From positions 62,001 to 126,000 of the forward strand of contig CAVPBZ010000008.1 in NCBI GenBank assembly GCA_963702235.1: a DNA stretch of 64,000 bases. The letters run 5' to 3'. Below are positions 17,764-26,407 of this stretch, in pieces. The position numbers and the translations under genes were made by a program. Every line of letters starts with the position of its first letter. Positions within the stretch are counted from its first letter, which is position 1. The DNA is from PALSA-505 sp963702235. Its GTDB lineage: Bacteria; Actinomycetota; Actinomycetes; Streptosporangiales; Streptosporangiaceae. The notes beneath the pieces were generated by a model. It searched no databases. It was given only the letters and a program-made list of their open reading frames with translations, and had not been told where the DNA came from.

Positions 17764-18684
17764 ATGAGCCTGCAGCCCCGGCGTGACAAGCGGATGCCGC
17801 TGGCCGACGCGGCGGGCCTGGTCAGCGACGGCGCCGTAGTCGCGCTGGGCGGCGGGCTGTCGGCCCGGCTGCCGATGGCGATGGTGCGCGAGCTGATCCG
17901 TCAGGGCCGGCGCGGCCTGCACCTGATCGGGTCCGCGCACAGCATCGACGTTGACCTGCTCGTCGCGGCCGGCGCGGTGCGTCGGTGCGAGGAGAGCTAT
18001 GTCGGCTTCGAGCAGGATCTCGGCCTCGCCCCGGCCTACCGCCGGGCCGCCGAGGAGGGTTCGATCGAGGTGGCGGAGAGCTGCTGCGCCACCGTGCTGG
18101 CCCAGCTGCGGGCGGCCGAGATGGGGGTGCCGTTCCTGCCGGTCCGTGGCGTGCGCGGGTCGGACATCGTCCGGCTGCACCCGGAGTACGCCGAGATCAC
18201 CTGCCCGTTCACCGGCGAGCGGCTGGTCGCCGTGCCCGCGCTCGCGCCCGACGTCGCGCTGCTGCACGCGCCGGCCGCGGACCGCTACGGCAACCTGCAT
18301 CTCGACCAGCCGTACGTGCTGGACGAGCGGTTCGCCAGCGCGGCGCGCGCCGTGGTCGCGACCGCTGACGAGATCGTGTCACCCGAGGAGATCGCCGCGG
18401 CCGGCATCACGATCCCCGGCCACCTGGTGGCGGCCGTCACCGAGGTGCCGTTCGGCGCGCACCCGGCTTCCTGCTACCCGCGGTACGCCTACGACCGCGA
18501 CCACCTGCGCGAGTACGTGGCCGCGGCCCAGGCGGGGCCGGACGGGGCGGACAAGTACCTGGCCACCTGGGTGCACGGCACCGGCACCGAGGAGGGCTAC
18601 CGGGAGGCGGTCGGCGCGGCCCGTCTCGGCGCGCTCACCGCCTGGTCGCACGGCACCGCCGGATGGAAGGAGCTGTTCCGATGA
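17764..18684 (+). CDS. CoA-transferase family I, subunit alpha (GctA-like)
   Basis: 306-aa alpha subunit of a two-subunit CoA-transferase of the glutaconate CoA-transferase type, moving CoA between carboxylic acids. Characteristic segments: DGAVVALGGGLSARLPMAMVREL near the N-terminus, LHLIGSAHSIDVDLLVAAGAV, and ADRYGNLHLDQPYV. ATG 17764 follows AGGAGGG. The stop overlaps the ATG of a 19-codon ORF (ATGA), which leads via a second such ORF to the beta subunit. The glutamate that forms the CoA thioester in this family resides in the beta chain. The substrate acid is unknown; acetoacetate or a CoM-linked carboxylate would fit the island. Confidence 0.83.
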   Translation: MSLQPRRDKRMPLADAAGLVSDGAVVALGGGLSARLPMAMVRELIRQGRRGLHLIGSAHSIDVDLLVAAGAVRRCEESYVGFEQDLGLAPAYRRAAEEGSIEVAESCCATVLAQLRAAEMGVPFLPVRGVRGSDIVRLHPEYAEITCPFTGERLVAVPALAPDVALLHAPAADRYGNLHLDQPYVLDERFASAARAVVATADEIVSPEEIAAAGITIPGHLVAAVTEVPFGAHPASCYPRYAYDRDHLREYVAAAQAGPDGADKYLATWVHGTGTEEGYREAVGAARLGALTAWSHGTAGWKELFR

Positions 18685-18789
18685 GCCGGGCAGCCCGCAC
18701 CCGCCCGAGCGCCGCGGTCTCCGGGAAGGAGTGCCGATGAGCCGGGCATCCCGCACCCGCCCCCATGCCCGCGGTTCCAGGAGGGAATC
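18678..18789 (+). repeat. Two tandem 56-bp units carrying RBS-ATG cassettes
   Basis: Units start at 18678 and 18734, and the boundary of a third copy, CCGATGAG, is at 18790. About three quarters of positions agree between the two units. Each contains a Shine-Dalgarno-like purine run followed by CCGATGAGC, the same arrangement as at the start of the beta subunit gene. Confidence 0.85.
18681..18740 (+). CDS. 19-aa Arg-rich micro-ORF 1 between CoA-transferase subunits
   Basis: Starts within the ATGA that ends the alpha subunit gene and ends in an ATGA that starts the next micro-ORF. It encodes MSRAARTRPSAAVSGKECR. GGAAGGAG lies 8 bases before its ATG. It may be a translational coupling device rather than a functional peptide. 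There is no homolog in memory. Confidence 0.4.
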   Translation: MSRAARTRPSAAVSGKECR

Positions 18790-18796
18790 CCGATGA
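18737..18796 (+). CDS. 19-aa Arg-rich micro-ORF 2 between CoA-transferase subunits
   Basis: Duplicate of micro-ORF 1, encoding MSRASRTRPHARGSRRESR. It starts in the ATGA ending micro-ORF 1 and its stop overlaps the ATG of the CoA-transferase beta gene at 18793. GGAAGGAG precedes it. The same length and the same ATGA junctions on both sides suggest that duplication kept the coupling intact. Confidence 0.4.
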   Translation: MSRASRTRPHARGSRRESR

Positions 18797-19620
18797 GCTG
18801 GACGCTGGACGAGTGGTTCGTCGTCCTGCTGGCCCGGACCATCCGGCCGGCCGAGACCGTGTTCCACGGCTTCGGCAGCCCGTGCGCCCAGGTCGCGATG
18901 CACGTGGCCAAGCGCACGCACGCGCCCGACATGATCTTGGTCGAGGGTGCCACGTATTCGATCGACCCGGACCCGCCGTTCATACCGCCGACCGGTAACG
19001 ACGCCAGCCTGTCCCGCGGCGCCGCGTACAGCATGCGGTTCGAGGAGTTCTTCGACGCCGCCGTGCGCGGCGACGTGGACCGGATGTTCATGTCCGGCGG
19101 TCAGATCGACGGCTTCGGCAACACCAACGTCACCGCGATCGGCTCCGCGGCCCGGCCGAAGGTGAAGCTTGGCGGCGGGGGCGGCGGCTGCAACCTGGCC
19201 GCGACGATCGGCCACCTCACGCTGTGGACCACCCGGCACCGGTCCGGCCGCACGCTGGTGCAGGCGTGCGACTTCATCACCGACATGGGGCACCGCACCC
19301 CGCTGGGCAGCCGGGCCGAGCTCGGCTACACCGGCGGCGGGCCGCAGTGGCTGGTGACGGAGCTGGGGGTGTTCGACTTTCCGGCTGGCCGGGCGCGGCT
19401 CGTGCAGACCTTTCCCGATGTGAGCGTGGCGGAAATACGGGAAGTTACCGGGTTTGACTTCGAGATCGCTGGCGACCTGCGGCCGGCCCGGCCGCCTGCG
19501 GCATCCGAACTGGCCTGCCTCAGGTCGCTCGACTCCCTCGAGGTGCGCAAGTCCGAGTTCGCGGCGGGGGAGCTGTCGAGGACGTTCGGGGAGCACCACG
19601 GGCAGGTGTGCGCGTGCTGA
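18793..19620 (+). CDS. CoA-transferase family I, subunit beta (GctB-like)
   Basis: 275-aa beta subunit partner of the chain at 17764. Recognisable are the N-terminal FHGFGSPCAQVAMHVAKRT, the SMRFEEFFDAAVRGDVDRMF segment, GGQIDGFGNTNVTAIG, the glycine run GGGGGGCNLA and the ITDMGHRTPLGSRAELGYTGG stretch typical of GctB/IpdB-like proteins. ATG 18793 follows CCAGGAGGGAATCCCG. Its 3' end overlaps the acyl-CoA synthetase gene by 13 bp, so the three genes are coupled. Substrate as for the alpha subunit is not determinable; the cluster suggests activation of a short carboxylate formed from the CoM pathway. Confidence 0.83.
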   Translation: MSWTLDEWFVVLLARTIRPAETVFHGFGSPCAQVAMHVAKRTHAPDMILVEGATYSIDPDPPFIPPTGNDASLSRGAAYSMRFEEFFDAAVRGDVDRMFMSGGQIDGFGNTNVTAIGSAARPKVKLGGGGGGCNLAATIGHLTLWTTRHRSGRTLVQACDFITDMGHRTPLGSRAELGYTGGGPQWLVTELGVFDFPAGRARLVQTFPDVSVAEIREVTGFDFEIAGDLRPARPPAASELACLRSLDSLEVRKSEFAAGELSRTFGEHHGQVCAC

Positions 19621-21862
19621 CTGATCACTCGGGGCTGGATGCTATCTTCTCGCCGCGGCGGGTGGCGCTGGTGGGGGCGTCGGAGCGGGCGGGCACGGTG
19701 GGGCGGCTGCTGTGGCAGAACCTGGCTGACTTCCCTGGCGAGGTGGTGCCGGTGTGCCAGGCGGAGCGCGTGTTCGACGCGGTGGCCTACGCGGATCTGC
19801 GGGACGTTCCGGGGGAGGTCGATCTGGCGGTGATCGCGACCCCGGCCGCTTCCGTGCCCGGCGTGGTGCGGGCGGCCGCGGACAAGGGCGTCGCCGCGGT
19901 GGTCGTGCTCAGCGCCGGGTTCGCCGAGACCGGGCCGGACGGGGCTGCGCTGCAGGCCGAGGCGGTGGCCGCGGCCAGGGCCGGCAAGGTGCGGCTGGTC
20001 GGGCCGAACTGCTTCGGGGTGCAGAACGCCGACCTGCCGCTGAACGCGTCGATCGCGGCCGGCACGCCGCGCGGCGGCGGCGGGGTCAGCATCGTCACCC
20101 AGTCGGGCTCCTACGGGATGGCGGTGCACACGCTGGCGGCGGAGGAGGAGCTGAGCGTGGCCAAGGTCTACGCCGCGGGCAACAAGGCCGAGATCTCCGA
20201 CGCGGAGCTGCTCGGCTACCTGCGCGAAGACCCGGCGACCACGGTGATCTGCCTGATGCTCGAGTCGATCACCGACGCGCGCGGCTTCTTCGCTGAGGCC
20301 TGCCGCACCACCCCGGTCAAGCCGGTGATCGCCGCGGTCGGCGCGCGGACCGGGGCCGGGCGGCGGGCCGCGATGTCGCACACGGCGTCGCTGGCCAGCG
20401 ACGACGCCGTCCGCGACGCCGCGCTGGCACAGGCCGGCGTGGTGCGGGTGCGCACCGGCCTGGAGGTCTTCGACACGGCCCGCGCCCTGGCCGGCCAGCC
20501 GGCGCCGTCCGGGCGGCGGGCCGCGGTGCTGACCAATTCCGGCGGTATCGGCGTCGAGCTGTCCGACCTGCTCGGCGACGAGGGGCTGGAGCTGCCGGAG
20601 CTGAGCCCGCCGCTGCAGGACAAGCTGCGGCCGCTGCTGCCCGGCTACGCGAGCGTGCGCAACCCGGTGGACACCACGCCGGCCTGGAGCAAGTACGTCA
20701 CCGCCTACCCGGGCGCGATCGAGCTGCTGGCGCGGTCCGGCGAGGTCGACCTGGTCGTCGCGGTGCTGGTGCAGCGGGCCGCCAGCGACGAGGTGGCGCA
20801 GGCCGTCCGGGATGCCGTGCAGCGGCTGCGCGCCGACGGCGTGCCGGTCCCGGTCTACGCCTGCTGGGTGGCGCCGCGCGGCGCGCAGCCGCATGCCGAT
20901 CTGCTGCAGCAGGCCGGCGTCCCCTGCTACGCCTGGCCGGACCGCACCGCCCGGGCGGCCGGCGCGGCGGTCCGGGCCGGCCTGCGCCGTGGGCAGGGTT
21001 CCCCGCTACCGTCGTCCTCGGAAGCCGATGAGGCTGGCCGCGGGCTGACTCCCGCGTCGCGCTCGTCTTCGGCCGCGGCCACGGCTGGCCGCGGGCCGGC
21101 TTCCGCGGTGCGGTTGTCCCGCGCGGCTGGCACGGCCGGCCGTGAGCCGGCACGTGCGCCGCGGTTGTCGCCGGGGGAGCGCGGGGCTGGGAGCAGCGCC
21201 GTTCGGGATGATCATTTCTTGCGGTCTGCCGCCGCTGCCAACGGCTTGCTGCCCGCCGGCACGGCGCGGGAACTGCTGGCGGATGCGGGCATACCGGTGA
21301 TCGAGACCGCGGTGTGCGGCAGCGCCGCGGCGGCCGCGGCCGCCGCCGGCTCGGCTACCCGGTGGTGGCCAAGGTCGAGCATCCCTCGCTCACCCACAAG
21401 ACCGACGCGGGCGGGGTGCGGCTGGGCCTGACCAGCGCGGCCGCCGTGCGGCGGGCGGCTCGCGACCTGCTGGCCCTGGCCGATGGCGCCGCCGTGCTCG
21501 TGCAGCCGCAGCGCCAGGGCATCGAGGTGGTGATCGGCGGGATCCGGGACCCGGAGTTCGGCCCGGTCGTGCTGGCCGGCCTCGGCGGCATCCTGGTCGA
21601 GGCCGTGCGTGACGTGCGGCTCGCGGTGGCGCCGGTAGACGAGGCAGCGGCCGTCGCCATGCTCCGATCGCTGCGCGGCGCGGCCGTGCTGGACGGGTTG
21701 CGGGGCGGCCCGGCCGTGGACCTGCGCGCCGTCGCGGGCCTGATCGTCAGCGTCGGGCAGCTGCTCGCCGATGTACCTGCGATCGGTGAGCTCGACCTCA
21801 ACCCGGTGCTGGCCGAGGGCAGCTCGGCCGTCGCCGTGGACTGGCGGATCCGGGTTGGCTGA
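19608..21862 (+). CDS. ADP-forming acyl-CoA synthetase (fused alpha-beta), frame disrupted
   Basis: NDP-forming acetate:CoA ligase type enzyme that interconverts acyl-CoA and acid with ADP phosphorylation. GTG 19608 opens a CoA-binding domain (FSPRRVALVGAS), the succinyl-CoA-synthetase-like domain with LVGPNCFGVQN and the active-site region MSHTASLASDD, then a low-complexity linker (about 20990-21200). The ATP-grasp domain (YPVVAKVEHPSLTHKTDAGGV, ELDLNPVLAEG) is in the next frame. A single missing base near 21345-21352 in an alanine-rich run separates them. Product would be about 750 aa, the usual fused length. The disruption could be sequencing error in a GC-rich run. It overlaps the CoA-transferase beta gene. 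Confidence 0.78.
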
Positions 21863-21992
21863 ATCTCTCATTTTCAGCCCTGCCGTGCCCATATCCAGGA
21901 AAAGAACCGTCCCCGCATAGGGAAGAAACGGCCCGTCGGCCCGGCATACGCTCATCCCGCTCGGGGGTCACGATCACGAAGGGAGCAGCCAC

Positions 21993-23096
21993 ATGCTTGT
22001 CGGAGGCCAGGAGATCCTGCTGCCGGTCACGATGGTCGGCAACTACCCGAACCCGCGGTGGTATGACGGGCAGGCGTTCGCCACGCTGCCGAAGGGCGAG
22101 TTCATCCACGACTCGATCAGCAAGGAGGCGTTCGAGGACGCGATCGGGCAGATCGTGGCCGACCAGGAGGCGGCGGGGCTGGACGTCATCGCCGACGGGA
22201 AGGTGTACGGCGGCGACTCCCCGTACGGGACGATCCTGTACTACTACCTGGAGCGGATGTCGGGGTACAAGCTGACCGGGCCGCCGATCGGGCTGCCGAT
22301 CTACTCCACCTTGTACTCGCCGACGTGCGTCGGCGAGGTGCGGCGGGAGTACCCGTTCCACATCAACCACCTGCGGGCCGTGCGCAAGGCCACCAAGAAG
22401 CCGGTCAAGGTGTCCTACACCGGCCTCGGCGTGATCGCGGCCGCGACAACCAACCTGTACTACAAGGACACCAAGGAGCTGGCGCTCGCGCTGGCCAGGG
22501 CGTTCAACGAGGATTTCAAGGAGCTGGCCGACAACGGCTGCGACATCATCCAGCTGGACGAGTTCGTCTGGCCGTACGGGATGGGCGACTGGGAGATCGA
22601 GGCGCTGAACGCCTCGGTCGAAGGGGTGGGCTGCCAGTTCTGGGTGCACACCTGCTGGGGCAACTACTCCGGCACGCCGGCCTACTTCCCCGACGACACG
22701 AAGACCGAGTTCGGCGCGTTCGTGCTGGACAAGCGCGCGGCCAACGCGCCGGCGCCGGAGCGGGCGCACGCGATCTTCCCGCACGTGCTGGACGCCAACA
22801 TCGACGCGCTGAACTACGAGGTCGGGCGCACCGGGCCGGATGACCTCAAGCCGCTGGCCGATAACGGCTGGAACAAGCCGTTCGTGGCCGGCGTCATCGA
22901 CGTCAAGTCCACGGTCACCGAGAGCGCGGACGAGGTCGCCGACCGGATCCGGCAGGTGCTGGAGTACGTCCGGGCCGACCGGCTGGGCCTGTCCACCGAC
23001 TGCGGCCTGATCAACCTGCCCCGGATGATCTCCGCGGGCAAGCTCCGCGCCCTCGCCGACGGGGCCGCGCTGGTCCGCGCCGAGCTGCAGGGATAG
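21993..23096 (+). CDS. Zinc MetE-fold epoxyalkane:CoM transferase-like (copy 2)
   Basis: 367-aa homolog of epoxyalkane:CoM transferase, the enzyme that conjugates CoM to an epoxide to make a hydroxyalkyl-CoM. The putative zinc ligands are His219 and Cys221 (WVHTCWG) and Cys337 (STDCGLINL). The N-terminus is GGQEILLPVTMVGNYPNPRW. ATG 21993 follows AAGGGAG. It sits directly before the CoM biosynthesis operon, separated by a terminator-like hairpin. It is the better candidate for the main CoM transferase because it is the copy linked to CoM synthesis. Copy 1 at 12702 and a MetE-like protein at 46073 are related but divergent. Chain-length specificity is unknown. Confidence 0.75.
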   Translation: MLVGGQEILLPVTMVGNYPNPRWYDGQAFATLPKGEFIHDSISKEAFEDAIGQIVADQEAAGLDVIADGKVYGGDSPYGTILYYYLERMSGYKLTGPPIGLPIYSTLYSPTCVGEVRREYPFHINHLRAVRKATKKPVKVSYTGLGVIAAATTNLYYKDTKELALALARAFNEDFKELADNGCDIIQLDEFVWPYGMGDWEIEALNASVEGVGCQFWVHTCWGNYSGTPAYFPDDTKTEFGAFVLDKRAANAPAPERAHAIFPHVLDANIDALNYEVGRTGPDDLKPLADNGWNKPFVAGVIDVKSTVTESADEVADRIRQVLEYVRADRLGLSTDCGLINLPRMISAGKLRALADGAALVRAELQG

Positions 23097-23110
23097 CCGG
23101 AACCTGACCG

Positions 23111-23151
23111 CCACGGCCCCGCGCGGGCACTCCCGCGGCGCGGGGCCGTGG
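23111..23151 (+). terminator. 14-bp perfect GC-rich hairpin after EaCoMT-like copy 2
   Basis: CCACGGCCCCGCGC and GCGCGGGGCCGTGG pair perfectly around a 13-base loop that itself contains GGG/CCC. It starts 14 bp after the stop codon. No U-tract follows, as is common in actinomycetes. It separates the transferase from the CoM biosynthesis operon, or attenuates read-through into it. Confidence 0.65.
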
Positions 23152-23343
23152 CACCGGGCAGCTCCGGGCTGCCGGTTACCCTCTGACACCGGTCACTTAG
23201 CGGGTGCCGTTCCCGCGCGGCGGCTGCTTGCTTCCGCCTGCGCGTGCAGGGCAACGACTTCGCTGAGCTTTGTCCTTCCAGGACAGAGAGAGTCCGGCAC
23301 CGGCGTGCCTATGGTTCGAGCACACCACCAGCGGAGGCGCACC

Positions 23344-24111
23344 GTGCCGGAGTGTCCAACCTTCCTCAGCCTGCCGCCGCGCGCGGTCAAGCCGCGCTCG
23401 GCCGGGATCACGCATGTCCTGGACAACGGGCTCACGCCGGATGCGACGCGGGCCTTCCTCGGCCAGGCGGCGCACCTCACCGACATCGTGAAGGTGGGCT
23501 GGGGCATCGGGTACATCGACCCGGCGCTGCCCGACCGGGTCCGCATGTGCGCCGAGCACGGCTGCCCGATATGCCTCGGCGGGACCCTGCTGGAGGTGGC
23601 CGCGATGCAGGACCGGGTCCGTCAGCTGCGGGACTGGGCGCTGAGCATCGGCATCACCCACGTCGAGGTCTCCAACGGGCTGCGGGCACTGCCGGACGCC
23701 CGCAAACACGGGCTGGTGCGCGAGCTCGCCGCCGATTTCGTGGTGCTCGCCGAGACCGGGGCGAAAGAGGGAAACTACCCGCCGACACCGGAAGCCTGGG
23801 CCGACGAGATGGACCGCGACCTGGACGCCGGCGCCTCGTGGCTCGTCGCCGAGGGCCGGGAGAGCGGCACGGTCGGGCTGTATGACTCCGATCACATGAT
23901 CCGCGAAGACCTGGTCAAGATCATCCTCGACCGCATACCGCAGGACCGGGTCATCTTCGAGGCGCCCACCAAGGCGCAGCAGGCCTGGTTCGTCCGCCAG
24001 CTCGGCCCCGACGTCAACATCGGCAACGTCGAGCCGGCCAGCGTGCTGGCGCTGGAGACGCTGCGGCTCGGGCTGCGCGCGGACACCGTCTCGGCCGGCG
24101 TGCTGACGTGA
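23344..24111 (+). CDS. comA: Phosphosulfolactate synthase (ComA/XcbB-like)
   Basis: Adds sulfite to phosphoenolpyruvate to give phosphosulfolactate, the first committed step of CoM synthesis in methanogens and in bacteria. The 255-aa protein has the ComA blocks LSLPPRAVKPRSAGITHVLD, DIVKVGWGIGYI, CLGGTLLE, HVEVSNGL, AEGRESGTVG and FEAPTKAQQAWFV. I chose GTG 23344, 7 bases after GGAGG, over the longer frame opening at GTG 23305, which lacks homology. Its last bases overlap the next gene's start (GTGA), the first of four such couplings. Presence of this gene is the key marker that the organism makes its own CoM. Confidence 0.93.
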   Translation: MPECPTFLSLPPRAVKPRSAGITHVLDNGLTPDATRAFLGQAAHLTDIVKVGWGIGYIDPALPDRVRMCAEHGCPICLGGTLLEVAAMQDRVRQLRDWALSIGITHVEVSNGLRALPDARKHGLVRELAADFVVLAETGAKEGNYPPTPEAWADEMDRDLDAGASWLVAEGRESGTVGLYDSDHMIREDLVKIILDRIPQDRVIFEAPTKAQQAWFVRQLGPDVNIGNVEPASVLALETLRLGLRADTVSAGVLT

Positions 24112-25052
24112 TCCCCGAGCCGGCGGCCAACACCATCACCCGGCCCTACCGCGGCCTGTCCGTGCAGGACGTCGATGTCCCGCTCACCACCGACGCGATC
24201 GGGGCGCTGCTGCGCCAGCGTGACATCTACCGCCGGACCGCGTTCCTGGTCCTGCGCAACAACGGCACAACCGCCCTGGTCGCGGTGCGGCCCGAAGATC
24301 CGGCGAGGCTGTTCTCGCCGGTGGCCGAGATGCGCGTGCTCGCCGGGCCGGCCGCCACGGCGTGGATCGACGAGCCGTCGGTGGATGTCAGCAACGCGTC
24401 CGCGCTCGCCACCGCCGCGCTCGCTCGCCGCCGCGACGGCGTGCTCGCCTACGTCGTGCAGGGCCGGTTCGAGCACGTGAACTTCATCTGGCGGCCCGAG
24501 CCGCTGACCATCCGCGTCACCGAGGTCGTCCCGCCGTACCCGCCGAAGCTGCTGGCCATGGCCGAGCAGGCGGTCGGTTTCGACGAGGACCTGCCGCCGG
24601 TGCGGCTTGTGCTCGACAGCGTGGACGTCCGGGATCTCATGGACGGTCATCCCGCAGCGCGCTACCTGCTGCCCTGCCGGGGCAGCGGCGTGGCGGCCGA
24701 CGCGGAGGTCAGCTTCCTGGACTGCCACCCGCCGTACCAGCCGGACTGGCTGCTCATCGGCTGCGACCGGTCCGTCGCGTTCCACGAGCACTTCTACGGC
24801 TCGCAGCCGCTGCGGGTCAACCTGTGCCCGCGGGCCCGCGCTGTGCTGCGCCCGGGAGAGCGGCTGCTCACCAAGTGCTGCCTGCTGGAACGCGACATTC
24901 AGCTGGACGGGCCGACCGCGGTGGTGCCGTGGGGGGCGAACCTCGACGAGGTGCGGGCCGCGCTCCGCGCCCTGTGCGGCATCCCGCCCGCTGGCTCGCC
25001 GCGCGCGGGGTCGTACCTGCCGGCCGGAGCGGTACCGAGCTCCGGCTCATGA
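24108..25052 (+). CDS. Protein of unknown function in the CoM biosynthesis operon
   Basis: 314-aa soluble-looking protein that I do not recognise. It overlaps phosphosulfolactate synthase by 4 bp (GTGA) and the downstream lyase by 4 bp (ATGA), so it is made in step with CoM enzymes. Cysteines stand out in the C-terminal half: LLPCRGSG, FLDCHPP, LIGCDRS, VNLCPR and TKCCLLE, with histidines in FHEHFYG, a pattern that could bind metal or do thiol chemistry. There is no signal peptide or membrane segment. The bacterial CoM pathway has five steps, and the other four operon genes match known Xcb families, so this is a candidate for a remaining step (decarboxylation, thiolation or reduction). Function is not established. 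Confidence 0.8.
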   Translation: MIPEPAANTITRPYRGLSVQDVDVPLTTDAIGALLRQRDIYRRTAFLVLRNNGTTALVAVRPEDPARLFSPVAEMRVLAGPAATAWIDEPSVDVSNASALATAALARRRDGVLAYVVQGRFEHVNFIWRPEPLTIRVTEVVPPYPPKLLAMAEQAVGFDEDLPPVRLVLDSVDVRDLMDGHPAARYLLPCRGSGVAADAEVSFLDCHPPYQPDWLLIGCDRSVAFHEHFYGSQPLRVNLCPRARAVLRPGERLLTKCCLLERDIQLDGPTAVVPWGANLDEVRAALRALCGIPPAGSPRAGSYLPAGAVPSSGS

Positions 25053-26407
25053 GCTCCGCGCACCCCGCCGACTCGGCGGTCTACGGCCACCTGTGGACGA
25101 CCCCCGAGGTGTCCGCGCTCTTCTGCGACGAGGGCAGGACGCAGGCCTGGCTCGGCATCCTGGCCGCCCTGGCCGAAGCGCAGGCCGAGGTCGGCCTCGT
25201 CCCGGCCGACGCGGCCCGGGCCATCCGGGCGCACGCCGATGTGTCCCGACTGGATCTCAGCCTCGTCGCCGAGCAGACCCGGTCGAGCGGACACTCGACG
25301 ATCGGCCTGATCCGCGCGCTGCGCCAGTCGCTGCCCGAGCAGGCTCGCGAGTGGGTGTACTACGGGGCGACGGTGCAGGACGTGTCCGACAGCTGGTTCG
25401 GGCTCGTCTTCAAGTCCCTCGGCGACATCGCCGAGCGGGACGTGACCCGGATGCGGGACCGCGCGCTCGATCTGGCCGGGCAGCACCGGGACACCCCGAT
25501 GTGCGGGCGGACCCACGGGCAGCCCGGCCTGCCGATCACGTTCGGGTTCAAGGCGGCCGTGTGGGCGGCGGAGCTCGACCGGCACCTGACCCGGATCCGG
25601 CTCGGCCGCGGCCGCTGGGAGCAGGCGCAGCTGGGCGGCGCGCTGGGCACGATGGAGTTCTGGGGCGGGGCGGCTACCAACTTGCTCGATGCGTTCGCCC
25701 GGCGGCTGGGGCTTGGCGCCCCCGCAGTGCCTTGGCTGACCTCCCGGGACGGCGTGGCGGAGTTCATCTGGCTGCTCGCGGCCATCGCCGGGACCGTCGG
25801 CAAGATCGGGAACGAGGTCTACCAGCTGCAGCGGCCGGAGATCGGCGAGGTGCACGAGACGTTCACGCCCGGCACGGTCGGCTCGATCACGATGCCGCAC
25901 AAGCGGAACCCGGAGATCTCCGAGCACCTGGTCACGCTGTCCCGGATCGTCCGGGCGCAGGCCGGGCTCGCGCTGGAAGGCATGGTGTCCGAGCACGAGC
26001 GGGACGGACGCGCCTGGAAGACCGAGTGGCTGGTGGTGCCCGAAGCCGCCATGGCCTTCGGCGCGTGCGTGGCCGCGGGGGCCAGGATGCTGGACGGCCT
26101 GTGCGTGGATGCCGAGCGGATGCGGGCCAACATCGACGCCCAGCGCGGGTACCTGCTGTCCGAGCCCGTGATGCGCTCGCTGGCGGGCCGCGTCGGCAAG
26201 CACACCGCGCACGAGACGGTCTACGCGGTAGCCATGGACGGCATCGGCAGCGGGCAGGACTTCCGCACCGCGCTGCGCGGTGATGCGCGGCTGAACGCGA
26301 TCTCCGACACCGAGCTTGACGAGCTCCTGGACGTCCGGACCTCGCTCGGCTCCTGCGGCGCGTTTGTGGACCGGGTCCGGCGCGCCTGCCAGGACGGCGG
26401 GCGATGA
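25049..26407 (+). CDS. xcbC: Aspartase/fumarase-superfamily lyase, XcbC-like (phosphosulfolactate phospho-lyase)
   Basis: 452-aa lyase of the aspartase/fumarase superfamily resembling adenylosuccinate lyase and carboxymuconate cycloisomerase. In Xanthobacter, XcbC1 removes phosphate from phosphosulfolactate to give sulfoacrylate. Visible: GHSTIGLIRALRQ, the GRTHGQPGLPITFG block, and the signature loop SITMPHKRNPE (about 278-289). ATG 25049 overlaps the preceding stop (ATGA) and its own stop overlaps the next start (ATGA). Superfamily and operon position are firm. Whether this copy or the one at 27483 is the phosphate-eliminating enzyme is inferred from similarity to the non-argininosuccinate-lyase branch. 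Confidence 0.82.
   Translation: MSSAHPADSAVYGHLWTTPEVSALFCDEGRTQAWLGILAALAEAQAEVGLVPADAARAIRAHADVSRLDLSLVAEQTRSSGHSTIGLIRALRQSLPEQAREWVYYGATVQDVSDSWFGLVFKSLGDIAERDVTRMRDRALDLAGQHRDTPMCGRTHGQPGLPITFGFKAAVWAAELDRHLTRIRLGRGRWEQAQLGGALGTMEFWGGAATNLLDAFARRLGLGAPAVPWLTSRDGVAEFIWLLAAIAGTVGKIGNEVYQLQRPEIGEVHETFTPGTVGSITMPHKRNPEISEHLVTLSRIVRAQAGLALEGMVSEHERDGRAWKTEWLVVPEAAMAFGACVAAGARMLDGLCVDAERMRANIDAQRGYLLSEPVMRSLAGRVGKHTAHETVYAVAMDGIGSGQDFRTALRGDARLNAISDTELDELLDVRTSLGSCGAFVDRVRRACQDGGR

Noticed and set aside
18678..18789. Attachment site or IS target duplication
   Set aside because: The 56-bp repeat is adjacent, in frame with short ORFs, and no integrase or transposase is present.
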